NCBI GenBank assembly: GCA_024138025.1
Contig: JAMXBD010000168.1
Span: 1,426,001 to 1,490,000, forward strand
Direction of reading: 5' to 3'
Length of the DNA: 64,000 nt
Source: Combretum micranthum
Taxonomy: Eukaryota > Streptophyta > Magnoliopsida > Myrtales > Combretaceae
Each line of letters starts with the position of its first letter. The first letter of the stretch is position 1. Below the pieces are notes generated by a model. It worked only from the letters and a program-made list of their open reading frames with translations. It did no database searches and was not told the origin of the DNA. The position numbers were made by a program, and so were the translations under genes. Positions 37,001-49,196 of this stretch are shown here, piece by piece.

Positions 37001-38650
37001 AATGTATTTGAGTACACAAGGGGAGACAAATAGAGACGTCTAGAAAAGCAATAAAAAATGATAAGACTAATGATATAAGACGATTCAAATAGCTGACTAC
37101 AGGTGGTGGGAAATGAGTGTTTTAAGAGTTATAATAGTAATAGTAGTAGCAGTAGTAGTACAAAATGCACAATAGCACTATGACATTATGAGGAAAATAT
37201 GAGCTACAAATGGTTACACTGGCGGAGAAAAATGGGGAAATCTAGGCTAATAATCATTTACTAATGATAGAAAGAAGTTTCTTTAATTCATATCTTTCAA
37301 GCTTTGAATGAAATTCATCCTATCAATCCATAAGAGGTGGGTGTTCCCCCACCACCCCCCACCCCCCCAGGTTTTTCCTTGTACATATGAAGCTGTTAGT
37401 GATTGGAAAACTTGAAATAGCTTTACATACAAACCTCTTTGCAGATAAATTTAGCCATCCCTGCACCCATTCTCATGGTGATATCCTCAATTGCCTCCTG
37501 ATAACTGCACAATCAATTGAACTGTGAGTTTCCCACTACATAGGAATAGATCCAAAGATCAACAAATATCACATCATCCAGGTCCTCACAACAACGTGCA
37601 CCCAAAGCAATGCATTGATGGTGACATATAGAAAATTAAATATAGAAGATAATTTCTTTAATTTTTTTGGCCATTATATAGAAGATAATTTCACTAGAGA
37701 CAAATCAGCATAGCCCCATAAGTGTAGAAGTCTACCTGATGACACAACACTTGTCATTGGTGAAGTAAATTTGAGGAGAAATACCAATGACCAAGATACA
37801 TCTATTCCAATAATGGGACTAGGGAAACTAATTAGTTGGAAGCAAGGATAGTAGCACTTCAAAAGGACAACATTAATAAACTGCACTTCAATTTGCCCAT
37901 TTAAGATGGATATCACATTGGATTCAAGACATTGCCATGTAGGGAGGCACGAAAATATAGCAAGCATCAGCAGCCGTAAAATAACAAAATAGAATAGATC
38001 GATACCCTTTTCCAAGTTCCAGGAAAGCAGTTGAAACAAGATGAAATTCATCCATGAGAACCTTGTATTCCTTTGTACCACCTAAACCATTAAGAGCAAA
38101 GCTAAGCAAGTTCAGCATCACCTCAGTTCACACAAATTAAAGTAGAAAGCACAATATTGTGACTGTCCCTTGAAATATTCCGATTCCTTGAATATCTAGA
38201 GGAAAAGTAATCAGGAAAAGACACCAAATTTATCCATAAAATTTGATTGCTCCGTTCATCTTATTAACTAGTAAAAACACATTGAAACGCCTGGGTCTTT
38301 TCTTTCCCCATATAGAGCAAACTGGTTATACACTTTTACATTCTCACATGATCACAGCACCGTCACTCTCTGAGTAGGAAGTGCATGAGAATGTGAAGTA
38401 TCTAATAAGCAGGGTTTGTGCACGGATATAAATAAAATTTCACGAGTTTCAAGCTCCAACAAATAGCAAAAGATCATAGTTGCAACCAGAAACTACCAAG
38501 CACCAAGGTCATAGCCATAACTAGAAACTTCCAAGATTTAAACATATACAATAGTGGTTCAAGTGCTAAGGCAGCCAGACATGGAAGCTCTAGACAAGAT
38601 TATAAGGGAGTTCTTTCTCTCCCCCCCCCCCCTCCCCCCCCCCCCCCCCT

Positions 38651-38688
<38 letters not shown>

Positions 38689-40698
38689 GATGAAAGGGGA
38701 ATGATACTGTTTTGAACAATCTTATATATAAGACAGATGTATTTCTTTATCTTTTTCTCTAGTAAGCTGCGCAAAAGGTACAATTCATAAATTACATACA
38801 TGAGAAATGCCAGTCTCTATCATATATGTGCCTATGGAAGGCCATCAATATCGGGACCTTGACATCTGTTGCTATGCTTGTGTCATCCTCTGCAAAGAAA
38901 CCACAAAAAAGGGATCGATCATAAGAAAAATTCTAACTCGGATGCATCAAATAAATGGAAAGAACAAGGAATTTGAGTTCATATGAGAAAGATACAAGAT
39001 TCAGATAATAAATGCTGACACATTGTGAACTACCTTATTTCATGGGATAAATAGATGTTGCGAAAACTACATAACTTGCCTGGGCAGTAACCCATACCAA
39101 AGCCAACTTTTTAAAGAATAGGCACAAGCTCAGCACTTCCAAAGAAAACTGCAGGGCTCAGTAGTCTCAATATAGCGGGGAACCATAGTGACAGCAGGAG
39201 AAAATCTAAGGTACACATCATTCTGAATGTAATCATATATGGATTTTATGTGTATCTTTTGCAACATAAGAAAAGAGTGGCCTAACAAATTTTAATCTTC
39301 CAATATTTAATATGTAGATCTTTGACTAAATTCAGATTTCTAATCAAAGTCATGGCCAAAAATCACCATACACAACCAAACTATGCAGGAATATTGCATC
39401 CAGCAGAAGCACCAAAGAAAAAAGAGGGGAAAAAACGCACGGAAGATGATATAGAAAAGAATTGTGGACATACCAACAGTGTCAAGAGCTCTCAGGACCA
39501 AATAAAAAATGCAGACCTGAAGAAGAACAAACATCTCTACTGTTACAATGGTAAATAATTAGAAGCAAATCAACTACAAACGAAATAGAGTAATATCAAG
39601 TTTGCAGTGGAGCATAGTCTGAGACATTTCACTATCGGTTGTAACTTTACCAATTCTTTAGCTCTCACAGCATGTAGTGGAATTAACACAGATTCATAGA
39701 AGAACTCATAGTTATTTAGGAACAATGAGTTCCACCACAATTCGGATTCTAATACCAAGCATGTTGTATTGCTCTAGCTTATTCTAAACTTGAATTTCTG
39801 TATTCACGACAAAATGAATTTGCTAAAAGAAATTTAAACTTACATAGTGTCGTTCCATCTATCTCATACAGCCATGTTTTTGCAGTTAACGTTTCTCTTT
39901 GTTAATCTCATTGAAAGCAATGTACTAAGCTTCAATATTAAATTCCCGAGACAATACTTATCATCATCACCTTTGTTTCCTAAGTGGACCGATATGTTCA
40001 TGATTAAACGCATTGATGTCATGTACCGAGGCTTGAAAAGGCGGCCTCACTTACTAAGAAATGATTCTTTGAACTAAGACCAAATCGCCAGCATCAACTC
40101 GTATTGGAATTCAAAAGAAACTAATCTAAAAAGAAAAACAAAAATGGAAACCAAAAAAAAAAAAAAAAAGAAACAAAACAAAATTCATCATGATCATTTT
40201 ATTTAGATCAATTAATTTATATAAAGTCTCCTTTCTACCAATTATTCCTCCGCTAAATAAAGCTTCTAGAAACGATCACGGGAGGTACTTCCATCCACGC
40301 GCTCACGCGCTATTATAGATTCAGCAAGTACACGCACAGCTACGTGAAACTAAGAAACTGGTAATCAGATAAATAAAATTAAAAAAATTTCCGTTCCTCT
40401 CTGCAATGCAGAGAGAGAATGCAGTTTCGCACAGAACATTACGAATTCATTATCAACAAACAAGGTAATAGAAATATGCGTAGTTAAAGTGATGAGAACG
40501 TACGGCGTCGCGTAAATCGGTATCGAGTTGTTGAATGACGAGAGCGAAGCTTCTAGAAACCTTATGAAGCATGGAGTAACAGAATCCCCAATGAGGTTCG
40601 GAAGGAATCTGTTTCTCGGCGTTCCTAGCCGCCATCTTGAGCTTCACGAGAGGGTAGAGATCATCTGGATGCTTCAAAATCACTCCTAAACTCCCCAT
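34035..40698 (-). CDS. SQS: Squalene synthase (farnesyl-diphosphate farnesyltransferase)
   Basis: It joins two farnesyl diphosphates via presqualene diphosphate and reduces the product with NADPH to squalene, the first committed step to sterols and triterpenes, on the ER membrane. Exons (minus strand): 40698-40504, 39516-39474, 38889-38800, 38081-38006, 37504-37435, 36564-36421, 36331-36227, 36116-35970, 35156-35081, 34744-34656, 34423-34332, 34240-34195, 34121-34035. All introns are GT..AG, and the sum is 1260 nt, 419 codons plus TAA. Visible motifs: [13 protein letters not shown] (46-58), DTVEDD (77-82), [17 protein letters not shown] (169-185), DYLED (213-217), and the hydrophobic segment after AIPQ (about 287-303). 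A single membrane anchor at about 392-407 forms the tail. The start is the first ATG, with the family's usual MGSLG opening. Length fits plant homologues (about 410-417). No stop or frameshift. Confidence 0.97.
34829..34933 (+). mobile_element. Short tRNA-derived SINE in squalene synthase intron 9
   Basis: The 105-bp insert has an A-box-like TAGTCTAGTAGC and a B box GGGTCGAATCCC about 40 bases later. It ends in an A-rich tail (aagaaaagaaaaa). It is flanked by 14-bp repeats AACTGC(A/G)CATTTTG at 34815-34828 and 34934-34947 with one mismatch. It lies in the intron between exons 9 and 10, antisense to the gene and away from both splice sites. Confidence 0.8.
37346..37370 (-). repeat. G-rich tract on the sense strand of squalene synthase intron 5
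   Basis: The plus strand is C-rich; the pre-mRNA strand therefore has runs of seven, six and five G with very short loops, enough for a G-quadruplex. It lies about 90 bases downstream of nothing coding and about 65-90 bases upstream, in plus coordinates, of exon 5, so near the donor side of this intron in the transcript. Confidence 0.55.
37640..37692. mobile_element. 19-nt T-rich micro-insertion flanked by exact 17-bp repeats (SQS intron 4)
   Basis: ATATAGAAGATAATTTC is present at 37640-37656 and 37676-37692. Between them lie 19 nt, TTTAATTTTTTTGGCCATT. Read on the minus strand this is a few bases and then an A-rich tail, as expected for a minimal target-primed insertion. It lies between exons 4 and 5, inside the intron. 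Confidence 0.55.
38621..38685 (-). repeat. Poly-C/(CT)n tract, i.e. (GA)n and poly-G in the SQS intron 3 transcript
   Basis: The plus strand has C12-T-C16 (38621-38649) followed by about 17 CT units (38652-38685). The squalene synthase transcript therefore reads (GA)n and then two long G runs. It sits about 115 bases past the donor of exon 3, in intron 3. It is prone to slippage and to quadruplex formation. Confidence 0.85.
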
Positions 40699-40880
40699 TC
40701 TTAGAAAAACCAAAACCCGATCCAAGCGATCAAAACCCCGACGACGTTCTTTTGGTTATGATTTTGCGGATCGGTATTATGAAAAATATCGAGAGGGAGA
40801 GAGAGACTGATTATGTGTGTGCGCGCGTCTGATGTCGTCGAATGTGGCGTCCTTGAGTCGTGGTTAATAAAGGCGTGGAG
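40699..40880 (-). promoter_or_regulatory. 5' UTR and core promoter region of squalene synthase
   Basis: Upstream of ATG 40698 the minus strand has a pyrimidine-rich leader (TCTCTCTCTCCCTCTC, about 40795-40810), often seen in plant 5' UTRs. A weak TATA-like TTTATTAA occurs near 40865-40872, about 170 bases before the ATG. There is no in-frame upstream ATG. The exact transcription start cannot be read from sequence. Confidence 0.4.
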
Positions 40881-40976
40881 AGAGCGAGCACGCCAAGTGG
40901 ACAGACTTTTTGAAAGCGACGACTATTAGAGGGAGGACAGAGAAAGTCGATGGGAAAGGAAAATGAATTTTAAATT

Positions 40977-41028
40977 GGATTATGGTGGTGTTTGGCCCAA
41001 AAAAAAAGAAAAAAAGAAAAGGGATTAT
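40977..41028 (+). mobile_element. A-tailed micro-insertion upstream of squalene synthase
   Basis: GGATTAT at 40977-40983 and 41022-41028 flanks 38 nt that begin GGTGGTGTTTGGCCC and then run into an A/G-rich tail. The duplication is only 7 bp, so chance is possible. The TTTGG[GC]C-plus-A-run layout resembles the other micro-insertions in this window. Confidence 0.35.
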
Positions 41029-41339
41029 AAACGTGAATATATAGCTGGATTTATTGGACAGAGAAAAAAGAAAGGAGGAGGCAAGAAGACAGAGAAGGAG
41101 ATAAAATAAGTTAATGTGAAAGGCGAGGAGAGAGTGTGTGGGTCTGGGTCTGCGTCCGGGAGATATGATACATCTATACCTATATAAAATATTTCACTGC
41201 AAATAGAAAATCATAGCACATGCATAGTTCAAAAGATAAACATGTTCGTGTCTAAGAGTAAGTATATATGCTTATAAATTTTTATTTTTATGTATATGCA
41301 CTTATATAATATCTCAAATAATTCTCCCTATAGTCTTTT

Positions 41340-41631
41340 GGATTAATATCATTTTGGTATCTAAACTTTATCAATTTGTGCAATTAACTACATAAAGTTT
41401 AAAATTATCAATTTACTACCTGCAAACTTTTTGAGTTTATTTATAATACCTAGATGAACTAGTTAATTACAAAAACGAGTAAAGTTTAGCTAATAATTAT
41501 AAAATTTAGTAAAATTTAGGTAGTTAATCATAAAAATGTGTAAAATTTAGATATTAAATTGATATTTTTAAACTTGAGATAGTTTTTTGCAAAAACAAGG
41601 AAAGTTTAGGTACCAATTATGGTAATTAACC
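41340..41631. mobile_element. Mutator-like MITE with 9-bp TSD
   Basis: The left end GGATTAATATCATTTTGGTA and the reverse complement of the right end (GGTTAATTACCATAATTGGT) are about 30-bp imperfect inverted repeats, followed on both sides by TCTAAACTTT/CCTAAACTTT. The duplication TAGTCTTTT (41331-41339) / TAGTTTTTT (41632-41640) has one mismatch in nine. It is 292 bp and non-coding. Confidence 0.7.
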
Positions 41632-41939
41632 TAGTTTTTTTAATATATAATTCCCTAATGTATAGAATTAAAGAAGATATACATCAAATCTTTTTAATGA
41701 CTTTAATATTATCATAGAACAATGGGCTTGTATATATGAAATCTATATTATTAAAGAAGAAAAAAGAAAAGAAAAAAGAATGAGCAAAATGTTCTTCTTT
41801 ATTTTGGAGTTAAAATGGCATTGATTCATCATTCTTCAAGAGACAAAAGAAAATAGTTTGACTTTGTATTTCTTAGATAAATCTATTTCTTTTTTACATA
41901 ACAATCATGTAGAAAATAGGAATGTTGCACGAGCTAATT

Positions 41940-44240
41940 TTCGTCGATAGAGGTAACTCTTACGAACATAGAAAAAGCGGTCAGAGAAGCACCTGGGGCT
42001 GCCTAGCGCGGCTACTTTGATACTTAAGTCGGTCCGTTGATAAAGGTAATGTGTCTGTGAAAAGGTAAAAATTATCATTCCCTTCCTTTAAGGCAAATGG
42101 GATATATGAAGTGTTTAAGATCATATCAGAATAGATTTCTTCCCAGCAGTTGACCTAGTATCCGAGGTAGTGAGGATACCTGAGCTGAGGAGATGTGCTT
42201 CTCGGAGTGGGATTGAGCTGATTATGCCTCCCCTCCTGATCACGAAGTATGACTGAAGTGCATACTTTGATTGGAGGTTATAAGACTATAAGGTTGAGCT
42301 TGCTGGTCAATCGAACTGATAAGCTCGGCGAGCCTTTTCGTGGTAAGATTCATGGGGAGATCTTATGCGATATTCCTTGGTAGAGTTGTGAATCTTGTTA
42401 CCTATCTGGGAAATTGGGACAATGGGAGAAGCGGGCCCTTTATGGGCTCATCAACGTTATGGGATTTCGAGGCCTAGGAAACCAAGTGAACTTATGGCTA
42501 TATTCTACTGTCAATATTTGGTCCTCCTTCACTCATTGTGGGAGAACAACAAGAGTGTGTAGTCCATGAGGTTGTTGGCTCGAGGTAGTTGTTACCCCTA
42601 TTGGGCGAACTATGTTTCACATTTGAGCTTCATCCTCTACGTCATAATTTTTTTGTGGTAAGGGTCATTTAGCTTCCTACTAGAGACATATCTTGCTTGG
42701 CACCTTTTGTAGTAGCCAAAATCTTGCAGTTTTTCCAAGAGGCCCTAGTGATTTGAAAGGTCTCAATAATAATTAATCCCTAGGCTTTGATGGTTGCAGT
42801 TGTTGATCATGACGTCAGAGTCCTTGAGGTTTGCTCACTAGTCCCGATGGACTCTGGCCTTCACGTCTCCTCCCACTCCATTATAAATACATGTGCTTCA
42901 TAAGGATTTCCTATAGTACTTTCATAATTTGTTAAGAGTATTTTCATCTTAGATCCTTAAGGCTTCTGTGGTATTTTCGCATACTTAAGATTTTAGCGAT
43001 GTTGAGCTTAGGTAACTCCAACACCCAATCTTTTTCACGTGATTCTTGACAACAAGGTGCAATGATACGTGGACGATGTGAGAAGAGACGAGAGAGATGT
43101 TATGTTGGTTAGGGGAATCAAATTTAAGTGGTGGAAACAGGTCGGAGAGTGGTAGTTTGACTTCTACAAATGGCCATGAAGAGAGGTATGGCGTCTCGAT
43201 GCCATTGGCAGGGAAGCGGGGCGTTTCGAACACACATTCTTATATAGAATTAGCTTACTAGATCTAGTAGCGGCCCGTGGATACATATCCTTTTGATGGT
43301 CTAGAGAAGGGGGTCGTCATCCCTTTACATACAGGGACGGTCCAAGGTGATAGCCTAAACGAGATCTGCTGTAAGCTCTTCGATGAGGCCCTCAGGCCTG
43401 TATGTCCAGAAGAGACACAAGATGCCACACAGGAGTGGGAGGTTCTTATACCTATAAGGTCAGATCGGGTCTGTCTCCTCAATAGTCGGTAGTTTTGCTT
43501 ATATAATAAGGATTTTGAGTTCTTCGAATTCCATTAGCTATGCCCGGCTCAATTACTGCCCAATGCCTGGCGAATATTGGTGGCTTATGAAGCCGTATAC
43601 CTTAGTGTCAAGGTACAACTTGCCTTGATCTTGTTTTGCCAATTCTTCCTATACAAAAAATCAAAGGAGGGGTGGTGGTATCTAGCCAAGCAGCCTAAAA
43701 GCCGTCAACTCCTCACTGGTCTTACCAGCTCAAATGGGTTTAACTAAAAGAGTGAGTTCTAGATAGTTAGGTTAGAGGAGTATGCACGACGAGGTTTTAA
43801 CTTCTAGGTGGATTGTTGTAAGCCCAAATGAAGTGATAAACCACAGAAGTTGATGCCGCATGATGCTAGGGCGTTGAGGGAGATAGAGGGAGCTCTGGAG
43901 GTGCAAGGTGAAGAGCCTTATAATGCCGCACGTGTAGTGAAGAATTTCTTAAGTGGTAGGATAATTACTAATGGAGATGTAGCTTGATTCATCGTGTGAT
44001 TGTGGCCTCTCTCTCTCTCTCTCCCCCTTCCTCACCTACAAGTTGAGCTCTGCAGAGAGGACACTGTAAGGAGAGTTCAACATTTCCAAGCTAGTAAGCT
44101 TGACTGGGCAGGTGTTTTGTCCTTTATTGCTGACTTCATCTTTTTTTTTTTTTATCTCTTTTCAGAGCTTGAGATGTTGGTAATGAACATGGGTATCATT
44201 CTTCTGGTTCGTCAAAAAAGTAGAGGAGGGTAGCTGGTGA
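41940..44240 (+). pseudogene. Remnant of a 'putative gypsy-type transposon' with LTR-like 5' part
   Basis: The plus strand at about 43590-43760 reads LILFCQFFLYKKSKEGWWYL and LLTGLTSSNGFN through one stop. This resembles the plant domain catalogued as putative gypsy-type transposon (PF04195). The tail at 43860-43985 is rich in Glu and Ala. The region 41940-43000 is non-coding, with a TATAAATA near 42882, and resembles a long LTR U3-R. No intact frame; the ends are undefined. Confidence 0.45.
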
Positions 44241-44281
44241 GGAACGCCCTGTTGAGTTCGAGCCATAAGATGCTGAGGTTG

Positions 44282-47200
44282 GTGTCACATCCCGAGGGTA
44301 TCCTAGTAATAGCATACAAACGACGCTTGTACACTATTACTAATTTACCTTTAGAGAATGCCATATTTTTAAACAATAGGATCATTTAGTTGCTTTGATA
44401 AGAAATGACAAATATATGTAAGCCATAAATTAGTAAAATAACTGTCATCACAAGTCTGAAGTAATATAATATTACATACCAACTTCTTATTCTATAAGTC
44501 TTCAAAATATATAAATTGATATTTCAAATAATAACTAAATAACAACTGGGAATTTAAAAGTAAAAAGCTTATCCTAAACATCTAAATTCTTCCAACTTCT
44601 ATAGTTTTACTGGAGCCATGCTCCTGGATGTAATCAACCATAGTCGTAGTGTCGACCTGAAAGGTCTTTTGGAGTGTAAGCGAAACCACGGGCTCAGCGA
44701 ATAACCAGACATATTACACATCAAGCAAGTTTATTAACAAATCATATGTAATGCAATAATCAAGCATATGCATAATTACAAGCTTAGATGATCTAGAATC
44801 CAAACAGGAAAAAGATTTGCGCCATCTTTTTTAGAGTTGAAGAACATTTACTTAATGACCCACCTATCAGGAGAGACTAAGTACACAAAAAAATCAATGA
44901 TTTCTCGTTTTATGATTATTACTTTAATTTTAGGATATTTTAACTTACCATTTCTTGCATCATGCCTTAGAAACTCCCTAAGTATTAGTAATTTCAAAGT
45001 GATATTAAGGCAGCATCTTTTGTTGCCACTTAGTTCCCGTAGAACATCACCTTGGAAGAACTACCGTTTTAGAAAAACCAAGCATTAATAAAAAACTGAT
45101 ATACTAATACGTAGCACATTGTCACCCATTTAGTATATGCAATAATACAATTCGTGTAATGCAAGATAGTTTTTAATTATAAAGCTAATACATTTTTAGT
45201 CCGGCTTATGATGATCATACATTACACACACAATATATAACATGCTTTTCTCAAATCATCAAACAATCTATATTATTACTTTTTATTATCTTGGTTTGTC
45301 AACTAAACAGACAGCTCACAACACATACTCGGTAAAATTTCAATAACAACCATATTATTATCTTCATATTACATATACTACTAGTTATAAATACAAACAA
45401 TGTAATAAATTTTAGTTACTCACCTACTCATGATGGCCAATCGTAATAGTCAACTGGAAAGTCTTCAATAGTATCAAGATCATCTAATGAGATGAATAAA
45501 AATATTCATCAATACAACATAGATTAATTCTAAACTCCTATGAGTGCATAAGTAAATTATACGGGTATTTGATTTAATATTTATTTATTTTTATGTTACT
45601 TGTCTTGATCTTAAAATATTTTATTTTTATTGGGAAATCATAGAGTTTGTATTTAATAACTCAATACTTTTTTATTATCATCATTATTATTTTTACATCG
45701 TTCTTTAGTTTGACTATTTTGTAATAACTAATATTATTTTCTATCATATATTTTTATCGTGTTTCTTTTGATTTGGCTTTATATTATTATCTTGTTATCT
45801 TTGGAAATCACATTATTGATAATTTTAGCTTATTCTAAATTTTCATTCTTATATATTCATCTATATAAAACTAGTATCGAGCAATTATCATAATCTATTC
45901 TTAGTAGTTTGGTATAATAAAAGTGTTCTCTATTTATAATGGTAATTTAAAGTTTAACACCTAACAATTAGTTAATCCTGCTAATATCAAAATATTTGTA
46001 TTTATTTATTAAAATTTTGTATTTATGTTATGTTTGTCTTCTCTTTTTTTTTTTAATGCATAAGCTGTTACAAATATAGATTTTGCTCCACGAAAAAAAT
46101 TGCATGCACGCACGCTGGCATCCAACGTTGCCAGTGTTGAGCTCTAATTTGACAATGTTCATGTAAATTTTACATGTTCTAGTTCTAGTGTACGCTGACT
46201 TTGAAGGTCGTCAGCGTTATAATGTATGCCGCCAATATTCGTTCATTTTGCGTAAAAAAAATTACTTACTTTTGTTCCAGTACACACCGGCACGAGCACT
46301 GTCGGCCTATCCACGTACGCCTTCGGCTTTGGGCCTATAACCCACCGGTGTAGGGTTGGTGTAGGCACTGTTCATCATCTTCCTCATTTTTCTCTTATAC
46401 ATAACTTATTTTTCTTATTTTATTTATGTATTATACTTGCATTTAAGCTATTTTTAAGTGTTTTTCCAGACGTTACTACTAATTTTCATGACATATCATT
46501 TCATATATCTTCTTATAATCATCATACTTTATAGTTTCTAGCTTCTACATATATCATAATATAGAAATAGGGTTTAAGGTTGGATATTATTTTGTGTGAG
46601 CTGATGTGAAGGTGTTAAATCGTTCCTCAAAACTTAAAACGAACCTAGATTGATATAAACATTGTTTAAGCTAATGATTAACACTAAAAAAAATTTTAAA
46701 ACGAATTTAAATTACCTTGGTTTACTCCTTGTTTAAGCTTGTTTGATGTTTAATGGAAGCTTGTTTTATGGAGTTATGTTTGAGTATGTTTTGTGGTGTA
46801 ATGGATGACGAATTTGGTTATGGTTTAGGTGGTTTGTATTGCTGCTTTTGAGTTGTTTTTGTGTTCTTCTATTACTTTGTTTATTGTTTAATAAATGTGT
46901 ATTTATACATGCAAGGAAGCAACAACAATTTAGCCTAAAAGGAGGAGTTTTTCTTCATCGAAATGCAACTTGATCTTGCATGATTTGTTCCATTTAATGA
47001 GCTGTACACTTGGCAAATTTTTATTGGTGTAGGTGTTGGTCAACTTGACTTTGTTATGCAATTTTTGACAATTTCTTCATGATTTTCGGTTGTGAACAAT
47101 TTAAGAAATTCTCAGCTGTAAATATATGTATTTCTAGCAAATACCATACAATAATATATATAATTTTACTTAATTGTTTAATTATCTAAATTTTATGATA

Positions 47201-48303
47201 GTTTATCAAGCTAAACGGATATAAATGTGTTAGTTATTTAGGAGCTCTATCTCCTAAATTTTATTTAAAGGTTCTACAATTTTCTAGATTATCATTGGGT
47301 TTAAATTTGAGTTTAAAGTTTACACGATTAATTATTTTTAAGGTCTTATCTCATGCAATTAGGATTTTCTAAGCTCAATAGGCCATTTTGATTTATGTCT
47401 CTAGAAGCTTCAAAATTCTCTAACTAGAATAATTGTGTGAACCATATATTTATTTAGAGTCTAGATTATTAGTTATGAATCTGTTTTTATTCTTATTGTG
47501 TATTGATAACCTTAACGGTTCATTCTTAAGTTATTCTTTTCTAACTGTTAACTTTATTAATTATTTACTTTCTAATATACTTGAAATCTCATTTTAATCA
47601 TTTTCATATTTTGAGTTTTCAATACCAAGAAATCTTGTATTTGGTAACTGTTACTATCCAGAGGATCTTGTTTTAAGGTTTGAAAATATATACAGATTCA
47701 TAATTACTTGTGGTCTTATTCTAGGAAATTTGGAACCTGGATCCGTCTCGGTAAAGGATGAGTTATTGTTGTTGTCGTCGTTATAATTACAATAAGTATT
47801 ATTATTATTATTATCATCATGGATAGTCTTCATTTCCTTTCTCTCAATTCCTAAATTTAATCAATTTGTAGGAATTATTAGGATTATTGAATTATCTTAT
47901 GATTTTTTTTGTCATAATCTTGATCATTAATTAAATGTAATAGCATCTTCATATAAAAAATTGACATGAATGAAGAAAATGGAATGTAAAAGATCCAAAT
48001 CATCATTTCTTCCACAAAAGAAAAGAAGCTGACGACGAACGATTACCAGTTTTTTATCTTTTTTTTTTTTTTTTTTTCAAACGATAGGAATAATTCATTT
48101 AAACACGAAATTAAAGTACATATGGAGTAGATTTCTTATCAAGCAAAATTAGACATCTATTAAAAACTATCTAGCCCCAAAAAAAAAATGTAAAAAGAAA
48201 ATGAAAAACTTAGTGATGAAATGACCAATTCCAGAAGGGAGACGTCTCTATCGCATGATCAGGTTGTAACACATGATCTGGTTGTAACATTTAAGTCTCC
48301 AAC
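44282..48303. other. Repeat-derived, mostly AT-rich DNA; no gene recognised
   Basis: Starts with TGTCACATCCCGAGGG, a form seen at the start of some plant LTRs, but no partner LTR or PBS was found. At 46085-46345 there is a GC-richer block with CGCTGGCA, TTGCCAGTGTTGA, GCCGCCAATATTCG and CACCGGCACGAG, like the motif run in the insertion at 7707-9329. The remainder shows no coding signal. Confidence 0.4.
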
Positions 48304-48486
48304 ATGGAGCAATACTATGCAGAGCTGATTAGCATGGAAAATAACAACTATAACAATATAAATACGAGAAAATGTCGTAAACAATCCGTGACGTTGGCAG
48401 TTATATACCTTTTTTTATTGCTATCACTCGCAGAAACCTGTCGAGGTGGGAAACGAGTCCGGGCGGAAAATGCTGACTTTTGGTAG
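48304..48486 (+). CDS. Possible small secreted peptide precursor (60 codons), unsupported
   Basis: The frame ends at a TAG at 48484. An internal ATG at 48334 gives MENNNYNNINTRKCRKQ, then a strongly hydrophobic stretch (VTLAVIYLFLLLSLAETC) like a signal peptide, then a basic tail ending NADFW. It occurs in otherwise repeat-poor DNA with a TATAAATA-like stretch just inside. I recognise no known plant peptide-hormone motif. Most 60-codon frames in such DNA are chance. Confidence 0.2.
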   Translation: MEQYYAELISMENNNYNNINTRKCRKQSVTLAVIYLFLLLSLAETCRGGKRVRAENADFW

Positions 48487-49196
48487 TTCTGAAAGGTTTG
48501 AAATTTGTTTGGATTGTCGTCGATTTCAGGATTTACTTTATTATTATTATTATTTTTGGCTGTCTGGGTTTTACTTTTTTATTGAATCAGTAACGTCGGT
48601 ACACAAACTAGGAAAATATTAGAAACAGCTTTTCTCGATTTAAGGATTTTGTACTGTTGGTGAAAAGCATATTCCTCGTGCTAAGACGGATTTCCTTCAA
48701 GTATGGTGCTCTATAGACTGCAATTTTGCTCATGAGTGATGAGCCGACTGAAATTTGGGACCATTCTACCTTGGTTCCGGCATTAACTATAGTTTTTTTT
48801 TTCCTTTTTATTGAATATGTTTCGAATGATCTAAAAGCTAACACGTGTTGTAGGTTTGGTAGAATATTTATTGAATTTAATGGAGGATTTTATTTAAAAG
48901 TTGAATGATTCATATAATAAATAATCATAGATAAAAGAACTTTTCCATAATTTTCTCAATTAAATATAAATGGAGTCTCGGCCAAAATATATATAGAGTC
49001 AACAATATACCTGACTTTAAAACCAATATTGGAAAAAAAATTCTATCTTTGCTCTTTTTTTCCTTTTTCTGTTTGTTTTAAGTATTAAGCGTGGATTACT
49101 ATTTGACGTGGGTTCTAATAATAGAAAAGACCTTTTCTTATTTTGTGTGTGTATATATATTACATAGTAAATTATTTTAGGAGTTATAAATTTTTT

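Noticed and set aside
39847..40077. 76-codon plus-strand frame opposite squalene synthase intron 1
   Set aside because: Lies fully in an intron, no similarity, no splice or promoter context.
43277..43492. 71-codon open frame as a host gene
   Set aside because: Sits inside the gypsy-type remnant and matches nothing; the opposite strand is equally open.
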